From assembly GCA_937995535.1 (NCBI GenBank), contig CALKJU010000007.1, positions 90,145 to 154,144 on the forward strand: a DNA stretch of 64,000 bases, written 5' to 3'. The notes beneath the pieces are model-generated. The model ran no database searches, was not told the DNA's origin, and was given only the letters and a program-made list of their open reading frames with translations. The stretch is from an uncultured Alphaproteobacteria bacterium. Its GTDB lineage: Bacteria > Pseudomonadota > Alphaproteobacteria > Geminicoccales > Geminicoccaceae. A program made the position numbers and the translations under genes. Positions within the stretch are counted from its first letter, which is position 1; each line of letters opens with the position of its first letter. Below are positions 7,581 through 16,540 of the stretch, one piece after another.

Positions 7581-10500
7581 TCAGGCGGTGGCACGCAGCT
7601 CGATGGCCTCGTCCAGCGCCACCGACACCAGCCGGGAAACCCCGCGTTCGACCATCGTGACACCGAACAGTCGGTGCATCCTGCTCATCGTCAACGGGTG
7701 ATGGGTGACGACCAGGAACCTGGTGCCCGTCGCCGTGGCGATCTCGTCGATCAGGTCGACGAACCGCTCGACGTTCGCGTCGTCCAACGGCGCGTCGACC
7801 TCGTCGAGGACGCAGAGCGGGCTGGGCCGGGCGAGGAACAGCGCCATCAACAGCGCCAAGGCCGTCAGCGCCTTCTCCCCCCCGGAAAGCAACGACAGGC
7901 TGGCGAGGCGCTTGCCGGGCGGGCTGGCATCCAGCTCCAGCCCGGCGGCAAACGGGTCGTCGAGGTCGGTCAGCCGCAGGTGCGCGCGCCCTCCGCCAAA
8001 CAGCCGCACGAACAGCCGCCGGAAGTGACCGTCGACATCGTCGAAGGCGGCCAGTAGCCGCTCGCGGCCCTCCCGATTGAGCCGGGCGATCGCACGCTGC
8101 AGGCGCTCCATCGCCGCACGCAGCTCCGCGACCTCGGCGCGCACCGCATCGCGGGCCGCCGTGACCTCGGCATGCTCGGTCTCGGCCCGAAGGTTGACCG
8201 GACCGAGCCGGTCGCGCCGAACGCGCAGCCGTTGCAGGCGGGCCTCGAGCACCTCCGGCTGCTGCGCGCTCACCGCATCGGCCACCTCCGAGCGCTCCAG
8301 GAGCTCGCCCGGCGCCGCCCGCAACCGCTCACGTGCGACGGCCTCGGCTGCGGCGAGCGACGTCTCGGCCGCGGCCCGCGCCGCGCTGGCCTGCGCTGCG
8401 TCGGCAGTGGCCGACCGCTGGCGCTCCTCGACGTCGGCCAAGGCCCGCTCCACGGCTACCAGCCGGCGATCGAGGTCAGCAGCCGCGGCGACGGCCGCGG
8501 CCTGCTCCGCCTCGAGGCCGGCACAGCGCGCGGCCAGGGCCGCGAGTTCGCTGCCCGCCTTCGCCCCCTCGTCGGGCATGGCGGCGAGGTCTTGATCGAG
8601 CCTGCAGAGCCGCGCCTCGAGGTCCGCGACGCGCTCGTCGTGCACCGTCAGTCGAGCCGACAGCTCGCGCGCGAGCTCGGCAGCGCGCTGGGCCGCGCCG
8701 GCGAGCGCGACGGATCGCTCGCGGAGCGCGGTCAGATCGCGGGCGGCCTCGGCAGCGGCCGCCCGCGCGGCGGCAGCAGCGCGCGCCGCTGCCTCGGACA
8801 TGGCACGGGCCTTCGCCAGCTCGTCTTGGAGACGGTCGATCTCGGCGAGAAGCGCGGCTCGCTCCGTGGTCAGCGCCGCCTGCTCGGCCGCGATGGCGGT
8901 ACGGCGCGCCTCGGCCGCGGCGCGGCGCTCGGCTGCGGCGATCCGCCGCGCGTCCGCGTCGGCCCGCCGACGCTCCAGCTCGGCTCGCGCCTTGTGCAAC
9001 TCAGCCTCGGCGGCGAACACCGCCTTGTCCCGTGCGTCACGCACGGTTTGCAGCTCGTGCAGCCGCGCGACGGCCCGCCGGCGGTCCGCGTCCGCTGCGG
9101 CGGCCGCGCCGCGTCGCGCCTCGAGGTCGCAACCCGTTGATCGCTCCACCGCCATCGCAGCGTCGACGCTCGCGAGCGCCCGGCGGAGTTCCTCGACCTC
9201 CGCGCCGGTCGCCGCGAGCTCGTCGCGTAACCGGCGGGCCTCGGCGGTCGCCGCCTCACGCTGCCGTTCACTCGCTGCGAGGTCGTCGGCGGCGCGCTGT
9301 GCAGCGCTCTCCGCAGCGGCCGCGGCCACTGCGGCTTCGCGCGTCCTGTCGCGGGCCAGCAGAAGCTTCGCCAGTCGCTCCCGAAGGCCGGCGGCCTCGG
9401 CGACAAGCGCGGCCCGTCGCTGGCGCTGCCGTAGCCGCGCGCTGGCCGGCGCCTCGCTGCCTGCCCGCCGTACCAATCCGTCCCATCGCCACAGGTCTCC
9501 ATCGAGGCTGACGAGCCGCTGCCCGGGAGCGAGTGTCGCCTGTAACGCATCGCCTTGCTCGGCCGTGACGATCCCCACCTGCGCCAGTCGCCGCGCCAGC
9601 TCGGGGGGTGTCGCGATCAAGTCGGACAACACCGTCGCCGCCGCCGGGAGGGAGGCGGGCGTGGGCAGAGGGCCGAGGCGCCGCCAGAAGGCCGAGCCGG
9701 TCTCGCTCAAGCTGGCAAGCAGGTCGTCGCCCAGGGCTGCAGCGACGGCCACCGCCAGCCGTTCCTCGACGACGAGCGAGTCGGCTACGGGTTGGCCCGC
9801 CGCCGCCAGGTCGGGGGACGAAACCGCGAGCGCCGCCGCCTCGGCCTCCAGTGCGGCAAGCTGCACACGCGCCTCCGACAGGGCGGCTTCTGCCTCATCC
9901 GCGGCCCGCGCCAGCGCCGCCGGGCCGAGCGCGTCACGCCGTCTCGCTGCGGCCTCTGCCGCGGCCCGCGCGGCGTCGGCGTGGGCCTTCAAGCGATCGA
10001 GCCCAAGCGCCGCGAGCGCCGCCTCGGTGCGCGCGGCCCGCGCCGCGGCACCCTCGAGCATGGCCTGCAACCGCCGCTGCTCCCGCTCGCGATCTGCCGC
10101 GCGCTCGGCAGCGACCAGCGCCTCGCGCCAGCGCTGCTCCGCCGCGGCCGCTGCCGCGCTCGCGGTCGCCGCCGCGCGCTCGGCTGCCTCCAGCTCACCA
10201 GCTAGCGTCGTCCGCGCGTCGCGCGCCTCGGCAAGCGCGACCTCGGCGGCGGCCAACGCCGTCGCAAGCCCGGCCAGCACATCGCCTTCCTCCGGCTCCG
10301 CCGCTTCGGTAGCCCCGACCGTGTCGGCGGCGCCCGTCAGATGCGTCAACCGTTGCGCCAGCCGCTCGACGCGTTCCTGCGCCGCAAGGAGTGCCGCCTC
10401 GGCGGCGCGCTCCGAGCCAAGCACGTTGCTCATGACGGCTGCCGACCGATCCGCTTCGGCAGCGGCTTCGTTGGCCCGTTGCTCGGCGACCCGGACCTCG

Positions 10501-11585
10501 GCCGCGACCGCCGCAAGCTCCGTCTCGCGCAGACTGTCAGCGGCAAGCAGCTCCTCGAGGCGTAAAGCCAACTCGTTCCGCTGCGCGCGCTCCCGCGCTA
10601 GGTCCTCCGCCGTCTCGTCGCGCCGCCGGCGGGTGCTCGCCCGGACCTCCGTCGCCCTTTCCAGCGCATCGCGGCGAGCGGCCAGCCGCTCGCTCAGGCC
10701 GGCGAGCCGGCGTGCCCGCTCGGCTTGAGCCGTCGTGACGCGCTCGAGCTCCTCCGCCAGCCGGGCCCGGTCCGCCAGCAGCTCGCCCCGCTCCGCCGCG
10801 AGCGCCTCGGCCCGGGTCGAGGCTTCGGTCAGAGAGGTGTCGGCAAGCCGCAGCGCCTGCAGCGCCGCGGCGCAACGCCCGAGCAGCAGCAGCGCCTCGG
10901 TCTCACGGATCTGCTCGCCCAGCCGGCGATAGGCGAGCGCCTCGCGGGCCTGCTCGGCCAGCGATTCCGCGCGCCGCTCGAGTTCGGTGAGGCGATCGGC
11001 GGCGCGGGCCAGGTTGGCCTCGGTGGCCTCGAGGCGCAGCTCGGCCTCGCGGCGGCGGCCGTGGAGCCCGCCGAGACCTGCTGCGTCCTCGAGCAGGCGT
11101 CGCCGCTCCTGGGGCTTGGCCTCGACGATGAAGCCGATCTGCCCCTGGCCGACGATCGCCGCGCTGCGCGCGCCGCTGCCGGCGTCGGCGAAGAGGAGCT
11201 GGACGTCGCGCGCTCGCGCCTCCTGGCCGGCGACCAGGAAGGTCGAGCCGGCGCCACGGCCGAGCCGCCGCGCGACGTCGATCTCGTCCGCGGCAGTAGG
11301 CGCCAACGAGGTCGGGCCGGGGACAGGCCCGCGCAGACGCAGCGACACCTCGGCGAGATCGAACGGGGCACGTCCTGCCGCCCCGTTGAAGATCACGTCC
11401 TCCATCTCGTCGCCACGCAGACCGCGGGCGGAGCTCTCGCCCATCACCCAGCGCAACGCCTCGACGAGATTGGACTTGCCGCAGCCGTTGGGGCCGACGA
11501 TCCCGGTGAGCCCCTGCTCGATCAGCAGCTCGGCGGGATCGCCGAACGACTTGAAGCCGCTCACACGAAGTCTGGTGATCTGCAA
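7581..11585 (-). CDS. smc: Chromosome segregation ATPase SMC
   Basis: About 1334 residues, longer than the usual 1150-1200. The N-terminal ABC head contains ITRLRVSGFKSFGDPA and Walker A GPNGCGKSN. Very Ala/Arg/Glu-rich coiled-coil arms flank a hinge around GSAFWRRLGPLPTPASLP to LVSLDGDLWRWDGLVRR. The C-terminal head has the signature LSGGEKALTALAL and Walker B PLCVLDEVDAPLDD. I take the TTG at 11585, giving (M)QITRLRVSGF, because SMC proteins begin at this point; a GTG at 11630 would add 15 unconserved residues, and neither has a strong Shine-Dalgarno sequence. It condenses and segregates the chromosome with ScpAB, which are not in the window. Confidence 0.95.
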   Translation of the reverse strand: MQITRLRVSGFKSFGDPAELLIEQGLTGIVGPNGCGKSNLVEALRWVMGESSARGLRGDEMEDVIFNGAAGRAPFDLAEVSLRLRGPVPGPTSLAPTAADEIDVARRLGRGAGSTFLVAGQEARARDVQLLFADAGSGARSAAIVGQGQIGFIVEAKPQERRRLLEDAAGLGGLHGRRREAELRLEATEANLARAADRLTELERRAESLAEQAREALAYRRLGEQIRETEALLLLGRCAAALQALRLADTSLTEASTRAEALAAERGELLADRARLAEELERVTTAQAERARRLAGLSERLAARRDALERATEVRASTRRRRDETAEDLARERAQRNELALRLEELLAADSLRETELAAVAAEVRVAEQRANEAAAEADRSAAVMSNVLGSERAAEAALLAAQERVERLAQRLTHLTGAADTVGATEAAEPEEGDVLAGLATALAAAEVALAEARDARTTLAGELEAAERAAATASAAAAAAEQRWREALVAAERAADREREQRRLQAMLEGAAARAARTEAALAALGLDRLKAHADAARAAAEAAARRRDALGPAALARAADEAEAALSEARVQLAALEAEAAALAVSSPDLAAAGQPVADSLVVEERLAVAVAAALGDDLLASLSETGSAFWRRLGPLPTPASLPAAATVLSDLIATPPELARRLAQVGIVTAEQGDALQATLAPGQRLVSLDGDLWRWDGLVRRAGSEAPASARLRQRQRRAALVAEAAGLRERLAKLLLARDRTREAAVAAAAAESAAQRAADDLAASERQREAATAEARRLRDELAATGAEVEELRRALASVDAAMAVERSTGCDLEARRGAAAAADADRRRAVARLHELQTVRDARDKAVFAAEAELHKARAELERRRADADARRIAAAERRAAAEARRTAIAAEQAALTTERAALLAEIDRLQDELAKARAMSEAAARAAAAARAAAAEAARDLTALRERSVALAGAAQRAAELARELSARLTVHDERVADLEARLCRLDQDLAAMPDEGAKAGSELAALAARCAGLEAEQAAAVAAAADLDRRLVAVERALADVEERQRSATADAAQASAARAAAETSLAAAEAVARERLRAAPGELLERSEVADAVSAQQPEVLEARLQRLRVRRDRLGPVNLRAETEHAEVTAARDAVRAEVAELRAAMERLQRAIARLNREGRERLLAAFDDVDGHFRRLFVRLFGGGRAHLRLTDLDDPFAAGLELDASPPGKRLASLSLLSGGEKALTALALLMALFLARPSPLCVLDEVDAPLDDANVERFVDLIDEIATATGTRFLVVTHHPLTMSRMHRLFGVTMVERGVSRLVSVALDEAIELRATA

Positions 11586-11676
11586 CGGGCAAGCTACAAG
11601 ATCTGGTTTGTTGACCGCGACCTGTAGCACCGCCGGCGGCGCGCGGAAACCTCCCTGTTCGCGCCTTGCGCGAGCC

Positions 11677-12279
11677 TCAGTTGACCAGCGGGTCGATCAG
11701 TGCCGCGATGGTCTCGATGCTGCTGTCCGCGGCCTTCTCGCCGTTGACGAGGATCGTCGGGGTCGAGTTCACTCCGAACTCGCGCTCGCCGTCCAGGCGA
11801 GTCTGCAGGATCGCATCCTGCAGTCCCTGGTCGGCGAGGCACGCCTCGGCCTCGGCGTCCGACAGGCCACCCAGTCGGGTGAGCTGGCGCAACGCGGCGA
11901 CAGGATCGGACGCGCGCGCCCAGCTCTGCTGGTTGGCGAACATCGCGTCGAGGAACTTGAAGTACCGCGCGTCACCGGCACAGTGCGCGAGGGCAGCGGC
12001 GGCGAGCGCCGCCCGGTCGAGCGGGAAGTCGCGAAACACCAGCTTGGCCTTGCCCGTATCGATGTAGCGCTCCTTGAGCACGGGCAGGGTCTCGCGGTGG
12101 AACGCGGCGCAGTGCGGGCAGGTCAGCGAGGCGTATTCGATGATCGTGACGGAGGCGCCGGGATCGCCGAGGATCCGTTCACGGACCTCGGCCGCCGCGA
12201 GCCGTCCGTGGCCGATCGGCCACAAACCGAACGCAACCAGCAGACCGAGGCGAACGCGGGCGGGGAAGATGACAGGCAT
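11677..12279 (-). CDS. DsbA family thioredoxin-fold protein, exported
   Basis: A 200-residue protein with an N-terminal signal peptide (MPVIFPARVRLGLLVAFGLW, cleavage likely near RLAAAE). The redox motif CPHC lies in EYASLTCPHCAAFHRETLP. The helical insertion and the cis-Pro loop NSTPTILVNG are of the DsbA/BdbD (Thioredoxin_4) kind. It likely catalyses disulfide exchange in the periplasm. It precedes smc and follows DUF721 on the same strand, a common alphaproteobacterial order. The start at 12279 is preferred over 12354 because it gives a clean signal peptide. Confidence 0.88.
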   Translation of the reverse strand: MPVIFPARVRLGLLVAFGLWPIGHGRLAAAEVRERILGDPGASVTIIEYASLTCPHCAAFHRETLPVLKERYIDTGKAKLVFRDFPLDRAALAAAALAHCAGDARYFKFLDAMFANQQSWARASDPVAALRQLTRLGGLSDAEAEACLADQGLQDAILQTRLDGEREFGVNSTPTILVNGEKAADSSIETIAALIDPLVN

Positions 12280-12366
12280 CGAGGCGCAACTCCGGCCGCT
12301 GGCGCGATGATCGGCTACCCGGCGAGCTATAGGTTTGCGGCACCGCGCGGACAAGGCGTGCCGCGG

Positions 12367-12876
12367 TCAGCGCTGACGGGCGTGGAGCGCGCGCCCGAGC
12401 GCCAAGAGCGCCGTACCCAACGGTTGGCCCTGGAGCGCGCCGATGGAGCGCCGCAACAGCTCCTCCTCGGCACCCGAGAGCGGGCGCAGGGGTGGTGCCG
12501 GCGCGCGCCGCACCGGCGCCACGGGCGGGGCCTGGATCAGGCGCAGCCGGCGGATCGCGGCATAGCCGAAGAACCCGTTGATACGCTCGAGGAGCTGCGG
12601 CGCCAGATGCTGGATCTCCAGGGCGGCGCCGCCACGGGCGTGCAGCTCCAGCGTACCGCCGCGCGCCTTGCCGCGCGGGAACTCGACGCGGACCGGCTGG
12701 CAGCGTCCCGCAAGGGTCGGGCCGACGATCGTACCCCAGTCGGCGAGAATCGCCGTCTCCGTGAAGCCGCGCCGGCGTGCGGTCGGGCCCAGGACGGCGC
12801 CGACGAGCCGCCCGACATCGACCGTCGCGTAGCGTCGCCGCGTCTCGTCGTCGACCGGCGCTGGAGCCCTGCGCAT
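12367..12876 (-). CDS. DUF721 (DciA-like) domain protein
   Basis: A 169-residue protein from the ATG at 12876 (MRRAPAPVDDETRRRYA). An in-frame ATG at 12894 would add six residues. The DUF721 core is residues 20-115: GRLVGAVLGPTARRRGFTE...ILADWGTIVGPTLAGRCQPVRV...LELHARGGAALEIQHLAPQLLERIN. The family includes DciA, which helps load the replicative helicase DnaB; that role is inferred by family only. Its start overlaps the divergent mutY start (12875), so the two genes share a very short control region. Confidence 0.8.
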   Translation of the reverse strand: MRRAPAPVDDETRRRYATVDVGRLVGAVLGPTARRRGFTETAILADWGTIVGPTLAGRCQPVRVEFPRGKARGGTLELHARGGAALEIQHLAPQLLERINGFFGYAAIRRLRLIQAPPVAPVRRAPAPPLRPLSGAEEELLRRSIGALQGQPLGTALLALGRALHARQR

Positions 12877-13969
12877 GACGCGAACCGCTAGCATGCCGGC
12901 AGTCGCGCGGCCAAGCTTGCCGCGCCCGGCGGGCGGGCTGCGACTGGCGCTGCTATGCTGGTACGATCGACAGCGCCGGCGATTGCCGTGGCGCGCCGAG
13001 CCGGGTGCGGCCGTCGACCCGTACACGGTGTTGCTCAGCGAGGTGATGCTGCAGCAGACCACGGTCGCCGCCGTAACCGAGCGATTCGTGACGTTCCGGG
13101 AGCGCTTTCCGAGCCTGGCCGCGCTCGCCGCCGCGCCGCTCGACGAGGTCCTGCACGCTTGGCAGGGGCTCGGCTACTACCGCCGCGCCCGGGCGCTCCA
13201 TGCGCTCGCCCGAGAGGTCGTGGACCGGCGCGGTGCCGAGCTTCCGTCCGACCCGGACGAGCTGGCGACGCTGCCCGGGATCGGGCCCTACACCGCGGCC
13301 GCGGTGGCAGCGATCGCCTTCGAGCGGCCGGTCGTGCCGGTCGACGGCAACGTCGCGCGGGTGCTGAGCAGGCTTGTCGCGCTCGAGCGACCGCTACCGG
13401 CGGCCCTCGCCGACCTGCGACGGCTCGCCGCGGCGCTCGCCGACGGGGCGCGACCCGGCGATCTCGCGCAGGCGTTGATGGACCTCGGGGCGACGCTGTG
13501 CCGCCCGACGGCTCCGGACTGCACCGCCTGCCCGTGGCAGGGCGCCTGTCGCGCCCATGCGCAAGGCCGGGTCTCCGACCTGCCGGTCCGTTCGACGCGG
13601 GCCGTGCGTCCGCTGCGTCACGCGACGGCATTCCTGGTGCGCCGCGGGGACGGTGCCGTGCTGCTGCGGCGGCGCCCCGAGCAGGGCCTCCTGGCCGGCC
13701 TCTACGACCTGCCCTCCACCCCCTGGACGGGCGAGGCGCCGTGGCCGAGCCGAGACGCGCTGGCGCACGCGCCGCCGGCGGATGGCTGGCGGCCACTGCC
13801 GGCGGCCGTGCGTCACGTCTTCACGCACCTCACGCTCGAGGTCAGGGTCATCGCCGGCGACAGTGCCGACCATGCCGCCGGCCTGTTCGTCACGCCGAGC
13901 GCGCTCAGCGGGGTGGCGCTCCCGACCTTGACCCGCAAGCTGCTGCGCCATGGCGGGATTCGCGCCTGA
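12875..13969 (+). CDS. mutY: A/G-specific adenine glycosylase MutY
   Basis: A 364-residue base-excision enzyme that removes adenine opposite 8-oxoguanine. The catalytic Glu is in SEVMLQQTTVAAV. The helix-hairpin-helix is LPGIGPYTAAAVAAIAF and the catalytic Asp is in VPVDGNVARVLSR. The 4Fe-4S loop is CRPTAPDCTACPWQGAC (spacing C-x6-C-x2-C-x5-C). The C-terminal NUDIX-like 8-oxoG recognition domain spans about residues 235-360. The GC-rich gene is divergent from DUF721 and converges with yraN. A second in-frame ATG lies at 12893. Confidence 0.95.
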   Translation: MTRTASMPAVARPSLPRPAGGLRLALLCWYDRQRRRLPWRAEPGAAVDPYTVLLSEVMLQQTTVAAVTERFVTFRERFPSLAALAAAPLDEVLHAWQGLGYYRRARALHALAREVVDRRGAELPSDPDELATLPGIGPYTAAAVAAIAFERPVVPVDGNVARVLSRLVALERPLPAALADLRRLAAALADGARPGDLAQALMDLGATLCRPTAPDCTACPWQGACRAHAQGRVSDLPVRSTRAVRPLRHATAFLVRRGDGAVLLRRRPEQGLLAGLYDLPSTPWTGEAPWPSRDALAHAPPADGWRPLPAAVRHVFTHLTLEVRVIAGDSADHAAGLFVTPSALSGVALPTLTRKLLRHGGIRA

Positions 13970-13981
13970 TCCGCGGTTCAG
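13966..13981. terminator. Dyad spanning the mutY and yraN stop codons
   Basis: CTGATCCGCGGTTCAG reads almost the same on both strands (one mismatch pair) and contains both stop codons, with 8 bp between them. It could fold as a short hairpin in either transcript. No T-tract follows, so factor-independent termination is doubtful. Confidence 0.3.
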
Positions 13982-14364
13982 CCGCGCACCGCGTCGGGGT
14001 AGCGGTTCGTCTCGATACGCCAAGCGTCGACGACATGCAGCGGCCAGCGGGCCGGTGCTACGGCCACCACGTCGAAGCGGCAGGATGCGTGGCGTAGCTG
14101 CGGGTGGCGCTGCAGGAACGTAGCGGCGGCGCGCTCGATGCGCCGGCGCTGCCGCGCCGAGGTGGCGGCCGCGGCCATGTCGAGCAGCGCTCGCTGCTTG
14201 ACCTCGACGAAGATGACGAGCGACCCGCGTGTCGCGACCAGGTCGATCTCGCCCACTGGCGTGGCATAGCGCCGGGCGAGGATCCGGAAGCCCTTGAGAC
14301 GCAGCATCCAGGCGGCGGCTGTCTCGGCGAGCCGGCCGGCCCGCTCGTGACCCCGCCGGCTCAT
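13978..14364 (-). CDS. YraN family protein (UPF0102, endonuclease-like fold)
   Basis: A 128-residue protein starting MSRRGHERAGRLAETAAA. The restriction-endonuclease-like core is KGFRILARRYATPVGEIDLVA (Asp), then VIFVEVKQR (ExK), the typical metal-site layout. The family has no settled function. It overlaps the end of rsmI by 4 bp (ATGA type), and the rsmI-yraN pairing is widely conserved. Confidence 0.88.
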   Translation of the reverse strand: MSRRGHERAGRLAETAAAWMLRLKGFRILARRYATPVGEIDLVATRGSLVIFVEVKQRALLDMAAAATSARQRRRIERAAATFLQRHPQLRHASCRFDVVAVAPARWPLHVVDAWRIETNRYPDAVRG

Positions 14365-15311
14365 GGCTTGGCGGCACGGAGCGCGAGGGCGCGTCGATAG
14401 AGCTCTCGGCGTGGCCGACCGCTGAGCTCGGCGACCGCTGCCGCCGCGGCGCTCGGTGCACAGGTTTGCAGCCGCTCGGTCAACGCCGCGTCGATCGCCC
14501 CGTCGTCGAGCGCATCGGCGGCCTCGTCCGGTGGTCCGATGACGAGCACGATCTCGCCCTTCGGCGGTGCGCCCGCCGCGACCGATGCGGCGAACTCCTC
14601 GAGCGTGCCGCGTCGGACCTCCTCGAAGCGCTTGGTCAGTTCGCGGGCAAGGGCGGCGGGCCTGGGACCGAGAACCGCCAGGGCATCGGTCAAACATCCG
14701 GCCAGCCGCGTGGGCGCTTCGTAGAACACGAGCGTGGCGCGCACCGGCCGCAGCTCGGCGAGCGCTGCCCGCCGCGCCGTGGTCTTGGTCGGAAGGAAGC
14801 CGGCGAACAGGAACCGGTCCGTCGGCAGGCCGGAGACCGACAGGGCGGCGAGGAGGGCCGACGGGCCCGGTACCGCCACCACCTCGATCCCGCGGCCCGC
14901 GGCCTCCCGGACCAAGCGATAGCCCGGGTCCGACACGGTGGGTGTCCCGGCGTCGCAGACCAGCGCCACGTCGGTGCCGGCAGCCAGTGCGTCGAGGATG
15001 CGCGGCCGGATCTCGGCGGCGTTGTGATCGTGATAGGCGAGCAGCGAGCGGCGCAGCCCCAGGTGGCGGAGGAGCTTGCCCGTGACCCGGGTGTCTTCGC
15101 AGAGTACCAGTCCGGCCGTGGCCAGGGTTTCCGCGGCGCGCGGGCTCAGATCGCCGAGATTGCCGATCGGGGTCGCCACGACCGCGAGCCGTCCAGCCCC
15201 ACCGCCGGTGCGCGATTGTCCGACCGCCGTCCGCTCTTTAGCTTCGCCGCCGGCGGCCGCGGTCGGCCGGTCGAGATCGGGGTGCGTTCGGGTGCGAGCT
15301 TTCCTGGCCAT
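14361..15311 (-). CDS. rsmI: 16S rRNA (cytidine(1402)-2'-O)-methyltransferase
   Basis: A 316-residue SAM-dependent tetrapyrrole-methylase-fold enzyme that 2'-O-methylates C1402 of 16S rRNA. The motifs are VVATPIGNLGDLSPRA, CEDTRVTGKLL, VCDAGTPTVSDPG and PGPSALLAALSVSGLPTDR. The core starts about 35 residues after the ATG at 15311; the intervening segment is polar and unconserved, so an internal GTG (TAV|GQSR region) is a plausible alternative start. Its ATG and the divergent lipoprotein reading frame meet in the same CATG. Confidence 0.92.
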   Translation of the reverse strand: MARKARTRTHPDLDRPTAAAGGEAKERTAVGQSRTGGGAGRLAVVATPIGNLGDLSPRAAETLATAGLVLCEDTRVTGKLLRHLGLRRSLLAYHDHNAAEIRPRILDALAAGTDVALVCDAGTPTVSDPGYRLVREAAGRGIEVVAVPGPSALLAALSVSGLPTDRFLFAGFLPTKTTARRAALAELRPVRATLVFYEAPTRLAGCLTDALAVLGPRPAALARELTKRFEEVRRGTLEEFAASVAAGAPPKGEIVLVIGPPDEAADALDDGAIDAALTERLQTCAPSAAAAAVAELSGRPRRELYRRALALRAAKP

Positions 15312-16458
15312 GGCCGTCGTCGCAACGGGCGCGCTGCTGGCAGCGTGCGCCACCCCGCAACCAACCACGCCGCCGCCGCCGCCGCAACCTCAGGTTCAAC
15401 CTCCCCCGCCGCCGCCACCGATCGTCGCCCCACCACGGCTCGGTCTCCTGTTGCCGTTGACCGGCAATGCGGCGGCGGTCGGTGGCGACATGCTCGACGC
15501 GGCCCAGATGGCACTGTTCGAGGTCGGCAACGACGAGCTCGTTCTACTTCCGCGAGATACCGGCGACACACCCGACGGTGCCGCTGCCGCAGCTCGTGCG
15601 GCCTTGGGCGACGGCGCCCGGCTGATCGTCGGCCCGCTGTTCAGTGCTGCGACCACGGCTGCGCGCGCCGTGGCCGCCGCCCGTGACGTGAACCTGCTAG
15701 CCTTCACGAACGACGCCGCCGCCGCCGGCAACGGCGCCTGGGTCTTGGGCTTCCGTCCCGAGGAGCAGGTCGAGCGGATCGTCGACTACGCCCAGCGCCG
15801 TGGGCTCACCCGGCTCGCCGCGCTTGTCCCCGACGATGCCTATGGCCAGCGCGCCGCCGGGGCCTTCCGCGCCGCGGCCGGTGGCGGGGCGATCGTCGTG
15901 ACCTATCCGGTCGGCGACGGTGCCGATCCCTCCGAGGCGATCGACCGGCTGCTCGCCCTGATCGGCGACGGGCTCGACGCACTGCTCCTCGCCGACGGCG
16001 GGCTGCGGACACAGAGTGTCCTCGAGATCCTCCGGTTCCGCGGTCTCGATCAGGGCCGCGTCCGCCTGCTTGGGACGGCGCGCTGGCTGGACGACCCGGA
16101 CCTCGCCCGCTCGCCCCTGCTCGTCGGCGCGTGGGTCGCGGCGGTCGATCCCGCTGCGGCCGACGCCTTCGCGCGTCGCTTTGCCGATGTGTACGGCCGG
16201 GTGCCCGGTCCGCTCGCCGGGCTGGCCTACGACGCGACGGCCCTGGCCGCCGCCCTCCTGAGTTCGCCGGCGCCGATCGACCGGGCGACCTTGACGGCGG
16301 AGTCCGGCTTCGCCGGCCGCCTCGGCATTTTCCGGCTGCTGCCGAACGGCCTCGCCGAGCATGGGCTGGCGGTGCTGGAGCTCACCGGCGGCACCCCGCT
16401 CGTCCTGGAGCCGGCGCCCCGGCTGTTCCCGCCGACGCCCGCTGGGCCGGGCGCCTGA
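15292..16458 (+). CDS. Penicillin-binding protein activator (LppC/YraM family) lipoprotein
   Basis: A 388-residue lipoprotein. I choose the GTG at 15292 because it yields MRAFLAMAVVATGALLAAC, with a positive n-region and lipobox LLAAC; the ATG at 15310 would lack the charge. A Pro-rich linker (residues 25-45) precedes a periplasmic-binding-protein (ABC-type leucine-binding-like) fold: RLGLLLPLTGNAAAVGGDMLDAAQ, then LIVGPLFSAATTAAR and LAALVPDDAYGQRA. The family includes LpoA, which activates PBP1A. rsmI and yraN, its usual partners, lie divergently. Confidence 0.85.
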   Translation: MRAFLAMAVVATGALLAACATPQPTTPPPPPQPQVQPPPPPPPIVAPPRLGLLLPLTGNAAAVGGDMLDAAQMALFEVGNDELVLLPRDTGDTPDGAAAAARAALGDGARLIVGPLFSAATTAARAVAAARDVNLLAFTNDAAAAGNGAWVLGFRPEEQVERIVDYAQRRGLTRLAALVPDDAYGQRAAGAFRAAAGGGAIVVTYPVGDGADPSEAIDRLLALIGDGLDALLLADGGLRTQSVLEILRFRGLDQGRVRLLGTARWLDDPDLARSPLLVGAWVAAVDPAAADAFARRFADVYGRVPGPLAGLAYDATALAAALLSSPAPIDRATLTAESGFAGRLGIFRLLPNGLAEHGLAVLELTGGTPLVLEPAPRLFPPTPAGPGA

Positions 16459-16540
16459 CTATTTTCAGTTGAGTTGCCTTTACATCGCACAACCCATGGG
16501 CTAGCCAACCCGTGTTGCTAGGCTTCGGGTCGGTTCGACG

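Noticed and set aside
8800..10728. A 642-codon Ser/Ala/Arg frame antisense to smc
   Set aside because: It mirrors the Ala/Arg/Glu coiled-coil codons and has no recognisable family.
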